From NCBI RefSeq assembly GCF_026342435.1, contig NZ_JAPEMT010000001.1, positions 1,234,501 through 1,298,500 on the forward strand: a stretch of 64,000 nt of DNA, in the 5' to 3' direction. The position numbers and the translations under genes were made by a program. Numbering within the stretch: the first letter of the stretch is position 1; every line of letters begins with the position of its first letter. Under the pieces are notes generated by a model. That model did not search any database, was not told the origin of the DNA, and was given only the letters and a program-made list of their open reading frames with translations. Shown here piece after piece: positions 8,667 through 17,302 of the stretch. Source of the stretch: Streptomyces sp. NBC_00237. GTDB lineage: Bacteria > Actinomycetota > Actinomycetes > Streptomycetales > Streptomycetaceae.

Positions 8667-8948
8667 ATGAACCGCAGTGAGCTGGTGGCCGCCCTGGCCG
8701 ACCGCGCCGAGGTGACCCGCAAGGACGCCGACGCCGTGCTGGCCGCGCTCGCCGAGACCGTCGGCGAGATCGTCGCCAAGGGCGACGAGAAGGTCACCAT
8801 CCCCGGCTTCCTGACCTTCGAGCGCACCCACCGTGCCGCTCGTACCGCTCGTAACCCGCAGACCGGCGACCCGATCCAGATCCCGGCCGGTTACAGCGTG
8901 AAGGTCTCCGCGGGCTCCAAGCTCAAGGAAGCCGCCAAGGGCAAGTAG
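8667..8948 (+). CDS. hupA: HU-family nucleoid-associated DNA-binding protein
   Basis: 93 residues, the exact length expected for the short vegetative HU of Streptomyces, without the lysine-rich tail of HupS. It shows NRSELVAALADRAEVTRKDA, a helical dimerisation region (VLAALAETVGEIVAKGDEKV), the beta-arm (RTHRAARTARNPQTGDPIQI) and a C-terminal KVSAGSKLKEAAKGK. It binds DNA as a dimer and helps compact the nucleoid. The ATG at 8667 has GGGAG 8 nt upstream; an in-frame extension to 8601 has no support. Confidence 0.95.
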   Translation: MNRSELVAALADRAEVTRKDADAVLAALAETVGEIVAKGDEKVTIPGFLTFERTHRAARTARNPQTGDPIQIPAGYSVKVSAGSKLKEAAKGK

Positions 8949-8995
8949 TACCGCCAGGGGCACGCACCACCGCCCCGGCACCATGGCTGAACCTT

Positions 8996-9037
8996 CAGGG
9001 GGCGGCCGTCCGGAATACGACGGACGGGCGCCCCCTG
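8996..9037. terminator. Bidirectional terminator between HU and the HAD phosphatase gene
   Basis: Arms at 8996-9012 and 9021-9037 (CAGGGGGCG...CCGTCCG) pair over 17 bp with one mismatch and an 8-nt loop. It sits between two convergent genes. Confidence 0.75.
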
Positions 9038-9085
9038 TGGTGTGTCCGGGGCTCCCTCCCGGGCTTGTGCGCGTCCGTGATCTTC

Positions 9086-9727
9086 CTACGCGTCCGCGAT
9101 GCGTACGTCCTCCAGAGAGGCGTACAGGTACGTTCTGGGGCCCGGCCCGATGCCCGGCACCGACGGGACCGCCAGGAGCGCGCAGCCCGCAGCCAGGGCC
9201 GCCGCCGCGCCCGTCGGGGTGTCCTCCACCGCCAGGCAGTCCGCCGGGTCCGCGCCGAGCGCCCTCGCGGCCGCCAGGTACGGGTCCGGGTGCGGCTTCC
9301 CGCGCTCCGTCTCACCCTGCGTGACCGAGGCGGCGAACCGCTCGGCGCCGAGGCCCTTCAGCACCAGGTCCGCCACCTTGCGCTCGGACGCGGTGACCAG
9401 GGCCACCGGTACGCCCAGTTCCGCGGCCCGGTCCAGCAGGCGCAGCGCGCCCGGCTGGACGCTCACCCCGGCGGCCACCAGCTCCGTGAACTCACCGTCC
9501 AGTCGCTCCGCCGTGCCGGGGATGCCGTGCCGGCCGGCGAGGAGGGCCGCCGCCGTGTCGATGGCGGCCCCGGCGAAGGGGGCCAGCACCTCGGGAGCGG
9601 GCTCGACGCCGTGCTCCTCCAGCAGGGCGGCGACGACCTCCAGCCACGGGTGCTCGGTGTCGACGAGGGTGCCGTCCATGTCGCACAGGAGGGCGGCGGG
9701 GCGGGGGAGCGGGGGGTGCGCGGGCAT
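9086..9727 (-). CDS. HAD-superfamily hydrolase (beta-phosphoglucomutase/phosphatase-like)
   Basis: 213 residues. Motif I is LLCDMDGTLVDTEH with nucleophile D16 and acid/base D18, followed by a helical cap (WLEVVAALLEEHGV). Motif II is VALVTASERKV, and motif III/IV is GKPHPDPYLAAARALGADPADCLAVEDTPTG written in parts (the Lys of GKPHPD and the Asp of VEDTPTG). This is the subfamily IA layout of small sugar-phosphate phosphatases and mutases; the substrate is not predictable. The ATG at 9727 is preceded by GGAAAGG. Upstream in-frame sequence is repetitive and excluded. It converges on the HU gene. Confidence 0.88.
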   Translation of the reverse strand: MPAHPPLPRPAALLCDMDGTLVDTEHPWLEVVAALLEEHGVEPAPEVLAPFAGAAIDTAAALLAGRHGIPGTAERLDGEFTELVAAGVSVQPGALRLLDRAAELGVPVALVTASERKVADLVLKGLGAERFAASVTQGETERGKPHPDPYLAAARALGADPADCLAVEDTPTGAAAALAAGCALLAVPSVPGIGPGPRTYLYASLEDVRIADA

Positions 9728-9735
9728 GGGCGGCC

Positions 9736-9810
9736 TTTCCGGTGGCTGATCGGTGGTTGCTCGGGTGGCTGATCGGGTGGCTGATCGGATGGTTGCTCGG
9801 ACGGTTGCCC
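9736..9810. repeat. Short tandem repeats upstream of the HAD gene
   Basis: About six degenerate 12-15-nt units based on GGTGGCTGATCGG and GGTTGCTCGG lie immediately upstream of the HAD start. The rest of the spacer to 10096 is G-rich. No gene was seen there. Confidence 0.7.
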
Positions 9811-10096
9811 GGGGTGCTGCGGTGCGCAGTGTGCCGGGGCCACGTGAACACTTGGTGGGTGTACGGGGCAAGGGGTCTGCCGGAGGAGGGTGCGGGTGGG
9901 GCGGGAGGGTGTGCCGGGGGCCCTGGGGCGGCCTGCGGGAGGGGCGGCGCGGGTTGGTGCCGTCCCGTGGGGCCGGGGGCGTTGACGGAGCCCCTGGGGC
10001 ACTGGATCGTGGACCGGACCGGGCCCCGCGAGGGCCCGCTTCGCGAGGCCGGCCTGGGTGGACCGGCGCAGCGACGTGCTAGCGCCGGGGGGCGGC

Positions 10097-12043
10097 ATGG
10101 GGGCAGCGGATCAGCCGAGGGACGCGGCGGCTTCGGGGGAGGACGGGCGGGACCCCCGGGTGCCGAGGGACGCGGTCGAGGACGCGAGGCCCCGGAAGGG
10201 CCGGGAGCAGCCGCCCGCGCAGCCGACGGTGGTGCAACCGGGGCCTGTGGGCGAGCCGGGACCTGTGGTGCGGCCGGGACCTGTGGTGCAGTCGGGGCCT
10301 GTGAGGGAGCAGGGTTCTTCCGGGGCGGGGATGCCGGGGCCTTCGGGGCCGTCCGGGGAGTCGGGCTCCTCCGGCTTCGGGCCGCCGCCTGCCGCGCCTC
10401 CCGGGTTCGGGCCGCCGCCGCCCCCGCCCCCGCCGCCACCGTCTTCGCCGTCCGGGACTCCGCCCCTGCCGGGCGGGTTCGGGACGCCGGGGGCTCCACC
10501 GCCCCCGCCGAGCAGGCCGCCGGACGTCGGGCCGCCGCCGGACGCGGGCCGGGCCTTCGGGGCGGGGCTGCTGAACCTGTCGGGGCTCGGGCTCGGTTAC
10601 GTACTGCTGCGGCAGTGGCTGCTCGCCGGTGTCTGTGCGGCCGCCACGGTGGGGTTCGTGGTGTACGCGCTGCCCGCCGACGTGGACGGGGTGTCCGGGT
10701 GGGCCGTGCTCGGGTACCTCGCCCTGCTGGTGCTGGCGGCGCTGGACGGGGCGCGCAGGGGGCTCAGGGCGCGCGGGCCGCTTCCGGTGAGGCCGTACGT
10801 GGCCCTGGCGCTCGGCGTCGTACTGCTCGCCCTGCCCGTGTCAGGAACGGTGTTCTACCGGGGCGCGCAGGACGAGGCCGTGCAGGAGATGCTGCTGGCG
10901 CGGCTCGCCTCGGCGGACGCGCGGGTGGCGAAGGCGAAGGCGGTCAGCTTCGGGGCGGGGCAGCAGGATTACCGTGCGGCCCTCGCCGAGTACGCCCGGC
11001 TCGTCGAGGACCACCCGGACTCCAGGGCGGCGAAGGCGGTGCCCGACCGGCTGGACGCGTACTACGGGGCGGTCGGCGCACCGTACGGCCAGGGTGAGCA
11101 CTGTGTGGCGCTCGAACCGCTGAAGTACCTGCGCACCGTGCCGGGGAAGATCGACGCGAAGGTGCTCGGGAAGCTGGCCGGATGGCCGGACGGGCGGCTC
11201 GCCACCTCCCTGTACGAGTGCGGGATGGGGGGCCTGGGGACCTCCACCGGGACCCAGCTGAACGAGCTCATGAAGACCTTCCCCGACTCCGCGCAGGCCG
11301 CGAAGGTGGAGGCGGGGGTACGGGCCAGGATCACGGACCGCAGGAAGGCGCTGGACGGCAGCGACCCCTGCCCGGTGACCGAGGAGCTCAAGCGGATCGG
11401 CGCGACCGCGACCGGGCTGCCCGGCAGCGCCTCGGGCGCGCTGCGCGGCGACGCCGACGGGGCGGTGGAGGCGGGCACCTGGTCGTGCGGCCTGGACCAG
11501 TACGGGGACAAGGACTTCGGCAAGGCGCGCGAGACGCTGACCGGTTTCGCCGACACGTACAAGAACAGCGGGAACGCCGGACGGGCCCGCACCATCGCCA
11601 TCGCCGCCGAGGTCGCCATGGCGCGCCCGGCGGCCGGTGCGCGGCTGCCCGCGACGCAGGAGCCCGGCGGGGCCCGGATGCCGTACGTGATCAGCAACGA
11701 CGCGCCGGGGCCCACGGTGATCCTCTACACCGGTCCGGTGACCGGGAGCTTCCGGATGCCGGGGTGCGGGGACTGCACGACGTACCGCAGCGAGTCCCTG
11801 GCCAAGAGCGACGCCTGCAAGGACGGCCGGAAGTCGTACCCCGAGCACCGGCTGTCGCTGCCCGCGGGGACGTACTACTTCGTGTCGAAGCCCGAGGGTG
11901 CCTCGGCGCAGGCCGGCCAGGGCTCGATCGAGGGCACGGTCAGGCCGGGGTACCGGTACACGCACTGCACGTACCGGGTGAACCGGTTCGGTCTCGACCT
12001 GCCGATTCCGCCGATCCCACCGGGGACGCGGACGGGGTACTGA
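10097..12043 (+). CDS. Proline-rich multi-span membrane protein of unknown function
   Basis: About 648 residues. Residues 1 to about 150 are disordered and rich in P and G, with repeats of the form GPVxxPGPV and a run of ten prolines. Four hydrophobic segments follow (GAGLLNLSGLGLGYVLL, AGVCAAATVGFVVYAL, AVLGYLALLVLAALDG, VALALGVVLLALPVSG). A long, probably extracellular C-terminal part then starts at about residue 265. It contains a TPR-like stretch (YRAALAEYARLVEDHPDS) and several cysteines (GQGEHCVALE, LYECGMGG, PGCGDCTTY) that could form disulfides. The ATG at 10097 follows a G-rich SD-like stretch; 10058 is an alternative. No family is recognised. Confidence 0.75.
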   Translation: MGAADQPRDAAASGEDGRDPRVPRDAVEDARPRKGREQPPAQPTVVQPGPVGEPGPVVRPGPVVQSGPVREQGSSGAGMPGPSGPSGESGSSGFGPPPAAPPGFGPPPPPPPPPPSSPSGTPPLPGGFGTPGAPPPPPSRPPDVGPPPDAGRAFGAGLLNLSGLGLGYVLLRQWLLAGVCAAATVGFVVYALPADVDGVSGWAVLGYLALLVLAALDGARRGLRARGPLPVRPYVALALGVVLLALPVSGTVFYRGAQDEAVQEMLLARLASADARVAKAKAVSFGAGQQDYRAALAEYARLVEDHPDSRAAKAVPDRLDAYYGAVGAPYGQGEHCVALEPLKYLRTVPGKIDAKVLGKLAGWPDGRLATSLYECGMGGLGTSTGTQLNELMKTFPDSAQAAKVEAGVRARITDRRKALDGSDPCPVTEELKRIGATATGLPGSASGALRGDADGAVEAGTWSCGLDQYGDKDFGKARETLTGFADTYKNSGNAGRARTIAIAAEVAMARPAAGARLPATQEPGGARMPYVISNDAPGPTVILYTGPVTGSFRMPGCGDCTTYRSESLAKSDACKDGRKSYPEHRLSLPAGTYYFVSKPEGASAQAGQGSIEGTVRPGYRYTHCTYRVNRFGLDLPIPPIPPGTRTGY

Positions 12044-12078
12044 GGCGAGGGGGCCTGAGACGGGGTTCTGGTACGCCT

Positions 12079-12115
12079 CGGGGGCGGCCGCCGTTTCGTA
12101 CGGTGGCCGCCCCCG
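12079..12115. terminator. Bidirectional terminator between the membrane protein gene and murA
   Basis: Arms CGGGGGCGGCCGCCG (12079-12093) and 12101-12115 form a 15-bp stem with one non-canonical pair, between converging genes. Confidence 0.7.
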
Positions 12116-12137
12116 GGGGCGTACGGGACGGTCTGTC

Positions 12138-12190
12138 CAGACGAGCGCGCCGCCCGGCAGTCCGGCTCAGACGAGTGCGCCGCCCGGCAG
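12138..12190. repeat. 30-nt tandem duplication at the murA stop
   Basis: 23 nt at 12168-12190, encoding the last murA codons and stop, recur at 12138-12160 with one mismatch. In the outer copy the stop complement has changed from TCA to CCA (TGA to TGG), so it would read through. Confidence 0.88.
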
Positions 12191-13507
12191 TTCGACCTTC
12201 GCGCCGAGCTTTTCGAGCTTGTCCATGAAGTTCTCGTAGCCTCGGTTGATCAGGTCGATGCCGTGCACGCGGCTCGTGCCCTGGGCGGCGAGGGCCGCGA
12301 TCAGGTACGAGAAGCCGCCGCGCAGGTCGGGGATGACCAGGTCCGCGCCCTGGAGCTTGGTCGGGCCCGAGACGACCGCCGAGTGCAGGAAGTTGCGCTG
12401 GCCGAAGCGGCAGTCGGAGCCGCCGAGGCACTCGCGGTAGAGCTGGATCTGCGCGCCCATCTGGTTGAGCGCGGAGGTGAAGCCGAGGCGGGACTCGTAG
12501 ACCGTCTCGTGGACGATGGACAGGCCCGTGGCCTGGGTGAGGGCGACGACCAGGGGCTGCTGCCAGTCGGTCTGGAAGCCGGGGTGGACGTCCGTTTCGA
12601 GGGCGATGGACTTCAGGGCGCCGCCGGGGTGCCAGAAGCGGATGCCCTCGTCGTCGATCTCGAACGCGCCGCCGACCTTGCGGTAGGTGTTCAGGAAGGT
12701 CATCATCGAGCGCTGCTGGGCGCCGCGCACGTAGATGTTGCCCTCGGTGGCGAGCGCGGCCGAGGCCCAGGAAGCCGCTTCCAGGCGGTCCGGGAGCGCG
12801 CGGTGCGTGTAGCCGTCGAGCTTGTCGACGCCGGTGACGCGGATGGTGCGGTCGGTGTCCATCGAGATGATCGCGCCCATTTTCTGCAGGACGCAGATCA
12901 GGTCTTCGATCTCGGGTTCGACGGCCGCGTTCGAGAGCTCGGTGACGCCCTCGGCGAGGACGGCGGTGAGCAGGACCTGCTCGGTCGAGCCGACGGAGGG
13001 GTACGGGAGGCGGATCTTGCAGCCGCGCAGCCGCTGCGGGGCCTCCAGGTACTGGCCGTCCGCCCGCTTCTCGATGGTCGCGCCGAACTTGCGCAGCACC
13101 TCGAAGTGGAAGTCGATGGGCCGTCCGCCGATGTCGCAGCCGCCCAGACCCGGGATGAACGCGTGGCCCAGACGGTGCAGCAGCGGGCCGCAGAAGAGGA
13201 TCGGGATGCGCGAGGAGCCCGCGTGCGCGTCGATGTCGGCGACGTTCGCGGACTCGACGTGCGAGGGGTCCAGGACGAGTTCGCCCGGCTCCTCGCCGGG
13301 GCGGACCGTCACGCCGTGGAGTTGGAGGAGCCCGCGTACGACGCGTACGTCGCGGATGTCGGGCACATTGCGCAGTCTGCTCGGGCCGCTGCCGAGGAGG
13401 GCCGCGACCATCGCCTTGGGGACGAGGTTCTTGGCGCCGCGGACGCGGATCTCGCCCTCCAGCGGGGTGCCGCCGTGGACAAGCAGTACATCGTCTGTGC
13501 CGGTCAT
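12167..13507 (-). CDS. murA: UDP-N-acetylglucosamine 1-carboxyvinyltransferase
   Basis: 446 residues. MurA transfers enolpyruvate from PEP to UDP-GlcNAc, the first committed step of peptidoglycan synthesis. RVRGAKNLVPKAMVAALL carries the conserved Lys26-Asn27 pair. The catalytic Cys is C124 in GLGGCDIGGRPIDFHFE, so this is the fosfomycin-sensitive Cys form and not the Asp form of mycobacteria. It is slightly longer than E. coli MurA (419 residues). The C-terminus is LPGGALV. The ATG at 13507 faces yqgE across a 256-nt spacer. Streptomyces often carry two murA genes; this one sits in the conserved murA-hup neighbourhood. Confidence 0.95.
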   Translation of the reverse strand: MTGTDDVLLVHGGTPLEGEIRVRGAKNLVPKAMVAALLGSGPSRLRNVPDIRDVRVVRGLLQLHGVTVRPGEEPGELVLDPSHVESANVADIDAHAGSSRIPILFCGPLLHRLGHAFIPGLGGCDIGGRPIDFHFEVLRKFGATIEKRADGQYLEAPQRLRGCKIRLPYPSVGSTEQVLLTAVLAEGVTELSNAAVEPEIEDLICVLQKMGAIISMDTDRTIRVTGVDKLDGYTHRALPDRLEAASWASAALATEGNIYVRGAQQRSMMTFLNTYRKVGGAFEIDDEGIRFWHPGGALKSIALETDVHPGFQTDWQQPLVVALTQATGLSIVHETVYESRLGFTSALNQMGAQIQLYRECLGGSDCRFGQRNFLHSAVVSGPTKLQGADLVIPDLRGGFSYLIAALAAQGTSRVHGIDLINRGYENFMDKLEKLGAKVELPGGALV

Positions 13508-13763
13508 GTATCTCGCGTTCCGGAATCGTCGGACAGGGGGCCAAGAGGAAAGGGTAATGGGCTGATGCCCTCGTTCAGCGTGTGCGAACGGGGTGGACGT
13601 ACGTCATGAATTCGCCACAACACGCTCTGCTTTGTGGACATCAGCGGAGGGTTACGGTCCGGATGTGGTGGGCGGTGCGCGCTCCCGCTGCTGCCGTGCG
13701 CCCTGAGCTGCGGGCCTGTTCGGGCTGTCACGGGCTGTCCGCGGAGGGCGATTCTGCGGGATC
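13508..13763. other. Divergent intergenic region between murA and yqgE
   Basis: This 256-nt spacer should hold promoters for both directions. It contains the only relatively AT-rich stretch nearby (about 13603-13640), but I could not assign convincing -10 and -35 hexamers. Confidence 0.4.
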
Positions 13764-14357
13764 ATGTCGCCCATGACGGAGGTGTCCTCGCTCACAGGGC
13801 GGCTGCTGGTGGCGACCCCGGCACTCGCGGACCCGAACTTCGACCGTGCCGTGGTGCTGGTCATCGACCACGACGAGGCCGGGTCGCTCGGTGTCGTACT
13901 GAACCGGCCGACGGCGGTGGGGGTCGATCAGATCCTCGCGCCGTGGGCCGGGCTTGCGGGTGCGCCCGGGGTGGTCTTCCGGGGCGGCCCGGTCTCGCAG
14001 GACTCGGCGCTGGGGGTGGCGGTCGTGCCGGGGGCGGACCCGGTGGGGGAGCGGGTGGGGGTCGGCCCCATGGGGTGGCGCAGGGTGCACGGGGCGATCG
14101 GTCTGGTCGACCTGGACGCGCCGCCGGAGCTGCTGGCGGCGGCGCTGGGCTCGCTGCGGATCTTCGCGGGGTACGCGGGGTGGGGTCCCGGGCAGCTGGA
14201 GGACGAGCTGAACGAGGGGGCCTGGTACGTGGTCGAGTCGGAGCCCGGTGACGTGTCCTCGCCTCGGCCGGAGGGGCTGTGGCGGGAGGTGCTGAGGCGG
14301 CAGCGGAGCGGGCTGGCGATGATCGCGACGTATCCGGACGATCCTTCGCTGAACTGA
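13764..14357 (+). CDS. yqgE: YqgE/AlgH family protein (UPF0301)
   Basis: 197 residues, the normal family length. Typical motifs are LTGRLLVATPALADPNFDRA, VVLVIDHDEAGSLGVVLNRP, FRGGPVSQDSALGV and FAGYAGWGPGQLEDEL. The biochemical role is not established; AlgH in pseudomonads affects alginate synthesis. ATGs at 13764 and 13773 are both possible starts. It lies between murA and the DUF3039 gene in an arrangement conserved in Streptomyces. The stop codon lies in the first unit of a degenerate tandem repeat. Confidence 0.9.
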   Translation: MSPMTEVSSLTGRLLVATPALADPNFDRAVVLVIDHDEAGSLGVVLNRPTAVGVDQILAPWAGLAGAPGVVFRGGPVSQDSALGVAVVPGADPVGERVGVGPMGWRRVHGAIGLVDLDAPPELLAAALGSLRIFAGYAGWGPGQLEDELNEGAWYVVESEPGDVSSPRPEGLWREVLRRQRSGLAMIATYPDDPSLN

Positions 14358-14444
14358 TCTCCCGGGCGGTGGCCGGGGCGGGGCCGTCGTGCGGGCTGAA
14401 CCGGTCTCGTGGGCGGCGGCCGTCGTGCGGGCTGAAGTGATCTC
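14349..14444. repeat. Three-unit degenerate tandem repeat starting at the yqgE stop
   Basis: CTGAA-x3-TCTC-like units begin at 14349, 14396 and 14432, with GGCCGTCGTGCGGG shared between units two and three. The first unit contains the yqgE TGA. Confidence 0.75.
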
Positions 14445-14469
14445 GCCACCCTGGGTACCCTTGTGTGCC

Positions 14470-14769
14470 ATGAGCACTCTTGAGCCCGAGCCCGAGCGCG
14501 GGGCAGGTACGGGGACACTGGTCGAGCCGGTTCCGCAGACGTCGCGCGGCGACGGGGACCACGAGCGTTTTGCGCACTACGTCCAGAAGGACAAGATCAT
14601 GGCGAGCGCCCTGGAGGGCACTCCCGTCGTGGCGCTCTGCGGCAAGGTGTGGGTCCCGGGGCGCGACCCGAAGAAGTACCCGGTCTGCCCGATGTGCAAG
14701 GAGATCTTCGAATCCCTTGGCGACAAGGGTGGCAAGGGCGGTAAGGACGGCAAGGGCGACAAGAAGTAG
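14470..14769 (+). CDS. DUF3039 small protein with possible zinc site
   Basis: 99 residues. The DUF3039 core is ERFAHYVQKDKIMASALEGT, VVALCGKVWVPGRDPKKYP and VCPMCKEIFESL. Cys in ALCGK together with CPMC makes a plausible zinc-binding set. The C-terminus is a Gly/Lys/Asp-rich tail (DKGGKGGKDGKGDKK). The family is actinobacterial and of unknown role. The ATG at 14470 was chosen because the conserved region follows about 30 residues later; a longer in-frame start at 14389 would lie in the repeat tract. Confidence 0.85.
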   Translation: MSTLEPEPERGAGTGTLVEPVPQTSRGDGDHERFAHYVQKDKIMASALEGTPVVALCGKVWVPGRDPKKYPVCPMCKEIFESLGDKGGKGGKDGKGDKK

Positions 14770-14820
14770 TCCCCCTTCCTGAGCCTTCCTGAGTCTTCCT
14801 GAGTTCTGATCGTTGAGGGC

Positions 14821-14867
14821 AGCCCCCTCGCGGTGCGTTGACGCGTGCCGCGAGGGGGCTGTTTTGC
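14821..14867 (+). terminator. Intrinsic terminator after the DUF3039 gene
   Basis: AGCCCCCTCGCGG at 14821-14833 pairs with CCGCGAGGGGGCT at 14848-14860, followed by GTTTT. Confidence 0.85.
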
Positions 14868-14959
14868 GTCCTGGGGCGGTTCGGGAACGGTTCGGGGGTT
14901 GTCCACGCCCGGGGTGCCGCCTACTCTCCTGCCTGTTGTGTTGTGCAGTACGAAACGTG

Positions 14960-14978
14960 CGTTGCAGAGAATGCAACG
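14960..14978. promoter_or_regulatory. Palindromic operator upstream of the sugar ABC operon
   Basis: CGTTGCA at 14960-14966 and TGCAACG at 14972-14978 form a perfect 7-5-7 dyad 27 nt before the binding-protein start. It does not match the DasR consensus (TGGTCTAGACCA type). A LacI- or ROK-type repressor is plausible, but no regulator gene is adjacent. Confidence 0.6.
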
Positions 14979-15005
14979 ACACTTACTCGACAGGGGTTTC
15001 CGTAC

Positions 15006-16319
15006 ATGAAGCGCATCGTCCGAACTTCCCTGCCCGCGGCGGCACTTGTCCTGACCGGTGTGCTGGCGGCGGGCGCCTGCGCCCCGCAGACCTCCGGCGG
15101 AGGCGGCGCCAAGAGCGACGAGAAGAGCGGCACGCTCCGGGTCTGGCTGTTCCAGGAAGTCGCCAACGACCCCAAGAAGAAGGTCGTCGACGCCGCCGTT
15201 GCCGCCTTCGAGAAGGCGCACTCCGGCGCGAAGGTCGAGGTGGAGTACATCCCCGTCGACACCCGCGCCCAGCGCATCAAGGCGGCCTTCAACGACCCGA
15301 AGAGCGCCCCCGACGTGATCGAGTACGGCAACACCGACACCGCCGGATACGTCCGCGACGGCGGACTCGCCGACGTGAGCGCCGAGTTCGGTGCGTGGAA
15401 CGAGGCCAGGGACACCGACCCGACCGCCAGGCAGTCCGTCACCGTCGACGGCAAGGTCTACGGGGCGCCGCTCTTCGTCGGTGTGCGCGCGCTCTACTAC
15501 CGTACGGACGTACTGAAGGAGGCCAAGGTCGAAGTGCCCACGACCCAGGCCGAGTTGATAGCCGCCGCGAAGGCGCTGCACAAGGCGAAGCCGGACATGT
15601 ACGGGCTCGCGGTGGGCGGCGCGTACACCTACGGCGCGCTGCCCTTCGTGTGGGCGAACGGCGGCGAACTCGCCACCGGCAGCGGCTCCTCGTACAAGTC
15701 CGCCATCAACACCGAGGCGTCCCGCAAGGGCATCAGCGCGTACACCTCGCTCTTCGGCGACGACAACTGCCCCGCCGCCAAGTGCGCCAAGATGGGCGGC
15801 AACGACACCGTGACGGCCTTCGCCTCCGGCAAGGCGGCCATGGCGATCGGCGGCGACTTCAGCCACGCGGCCGTCGAGGCGGGCGCGGTGCAGGGCAAGT
15901 ACGCGGTCGTGCCGCTGCCGGGCACCGAGAAGGGCTCCGTCGCACCGGCGTTCGCGGGCGGCAACAACATCGGCGTACTGAAGTCGACTTCGCGCCGGAC
16001 CCTCGCCGTCGACCTGATGAAGTCGCTGACCTCGAAGAAGACGCAGGGCGAGCTGTTCGACGCGATGGGCTTCCTGCCGACCTTCAGCGATGTGCGGGCG
16101 GCGGCGGCGCAGCGGAAGCCCTATGTGGCGCCGTTCGTGAAGACGCTCGACGCGGGCACCAAGTTCGTTCCCGCGTCGCCCGGTTGGGGGCAGATCGACG
16201 CGTCGCTCGTCCTGCCGACGATGTTCCAGCAGATCGTCAGCGGCAAGAGCGACGTCGTGAAGGCGTCCGACGAGGCGGCGAAGAAGATGGACGAGGCGTT
16301 CGGAGCGGCCGCCAAGTGA
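15006..16319 (+). CDS. ABC transporter sugar-binding lipoprotein
   Basis: 437 residues. A lipoprotein signal peptide ends in LAAGAC with lipidated C25. The mature part is a family-1 extracellular solute-binding fold (GTLRVWLFQEVANDP, APDVIEYGNTDTAGYV, VYGAPLFVGVRALYYRTDVL, GKAAMAIGGDFSH). It should capture an oligosaccharide outside the membrane for the two permeases that follow. The GH20 hexosaminidase at the end of the operon suggests N-acetylglucosamine-containing ligands such as chitobiose. The ATG at 15006 was chosen for the signal peptide. The stop overlaps the next start by 4 nt. No ATPase gene is present, so a shared MsiK-type ATPase is likely. Confidence 0.9.
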   Translation: MKRIVRTSLPAAALVLTGVLAAGACAPQTSGGGGAKSDEKSGTLRVWLFQEVANDPKKKVVDAAVAAFEKAHSGAKVEVEYIPVDTRAQRIKAAFNDPKSAPDVIEYGNTDTAGYVRDGGLADVSAEFGAWNEARDTDPTARQSVTVDGKVYGAPLFVGVRALYYRTDVLKEAKVEVPTTQAELIAAAKALHKAKPDMYGLAVGGAYTYGALPFVWANGGELATGSGSSYKSAINTEASRKGISAYTSLFGDDNCPAAKCAKMGGNDTVTAFASGKAAMAIGGDFSHAAVEAGAVQGKYAVVPLPGTEKGSVAPAFAGGNNIGVLKSTSRRTLAVDLMKSLTSKKTQGELFDAMGFLPTFSDVRAAAAQRKPYVAPFVKTLDAGTKFVPASPGWGQIDASLVLPTMFQQIVSGKSDVVKASDEAAKKMDEAFGAAAK

Positions 16320-17302
16320 GCTCCGCACCTGTGACCGCACCTCTCGTGGAGAAGGGCGGGTCCGCTCCGGCGGGACGCGGGGGAGGGACGCCGCGCGGTG
16401 CGTCGCGTCGTACCCCCTCGCCGCGCGGGCGTGCCGGGTGGACGCCGTGGCTCTACCTCGCCCCCGCCCTCGTCGTCCTCGCGGGGCTCCTGCTCTATCC
16501 GATCTATCAACTTGGCCTGATTTCGTTCCTCGAATACACCCAGGCCCAGGTCAGCGGAGGCGAACCCACCACTTTCCAGGGCCTCGGCAACTACGCGACG
16601 CTCTTCAGCGACGGGCAGTTCTGGCAGGTGCTGGGCGCGACGGTGGTCTTCGCCGCCGCCTGCGTCGTCACGACGCTGGCGGTCGGCTGCGCGCTGGCGG
16701 TCCTGCTGACGCGGGTGCGGGCGCTGCCCCGGCTCGCGCTGATGCTGGCGGCGCTCGGCGCGTGGGCGACACCGGCGATCACCGGGTCCACCGTCTGGGT
16801 GTTCCTCTTCGACCCGGACTACGGGCCGGTCAACCGGCTGTTCGGCCTCGGCGACTTCTCCTGGACGTACGGCCGCTACAGCGCCTTCGCGCTCGTACTC
16901 CTCGAAGTGGTCTGGTGTTCCTTCCCGTTCGTGATGGTCACCGTGTACGCGGGGATCCGGGCGATCCCGGGCGAGGTGCTGGAGGCGGCGGCGCTGGACG
17001 GGGCGTCGCAGTGGAAGATCTGGCGGTCCGTCATGGCGCCGATGCTGCGGCCGATCCTGGTGGTCGTGACGATCCAGTCGATCATCTGGGACTTCAAGGT
17101 CTTCACGCAGATCTACGTGATGACGGGCGGCGGCGGCATCGCGGGACAGAACCTCGTGCTGAACGTGTACGCCTACCAGAAGGCGTTCGCCTCCTCGCAG
17201 TACAGCCTCGGCTCGGCGATCGGGGTGGTGATGCTGCTGATCCTGCTGGCGGTGACGCTCGTGTACTTGCGGTTGATGAGGCGTCAGGGGGAAGAGCTGT
17301 GA
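16316..17302 (+). CDS. ABC sugar transporter permease 1 (MalF type)
   Basis: 328 residues starting with GTG that overlaps the preceding stop (GTGA). A 40-residue Ser/Gly/Arg-rich N-tail precedes six spans beginning WLYLAPALVVLAGLLLYPIY. The EAA loop that contacts the ATPase is EVLEAAALDGASQWKIWRSV. This is the standard MalF-like CUT1 permease layout. Translation is coupled to both neighbours. Confidence 0.92.
   Translation: MSSAPVTAPLVEKGGSAPAGRGGGTPRGASRRTPSPRGRAGWTPWLYLAPALVVLAGLLLYPIYQLGLISFLEYTQAQVSGGEPTTFQGLGNYATLFSDGQFWQVLGATVVFAAACVVTTLAVGCALAVLLTRVRALPRLALMLAALGAWATPAITGSTVWVFLFDPDYGPVNRLFGLGDFSWTYGRYSAFALVLLEVVWCSFPFVMVTVYAGIRAIPGEVLEAAALDGASQWKIWRSVMAPMLRPILVVVTIQSIIWDFKVFTQIYVMTGGGGIAGQNLVLNVYAYQKAFASSQYSLGSAIGVVMLLILLAVTLVYLRLMRRQGEEL

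Noticed and set aside
14930..15005. DasR-responsive element
   Set aside because: The dyad present (TTGCA-x5-TGCAA) does not match the TGGTCTAGACCA-like consensus.
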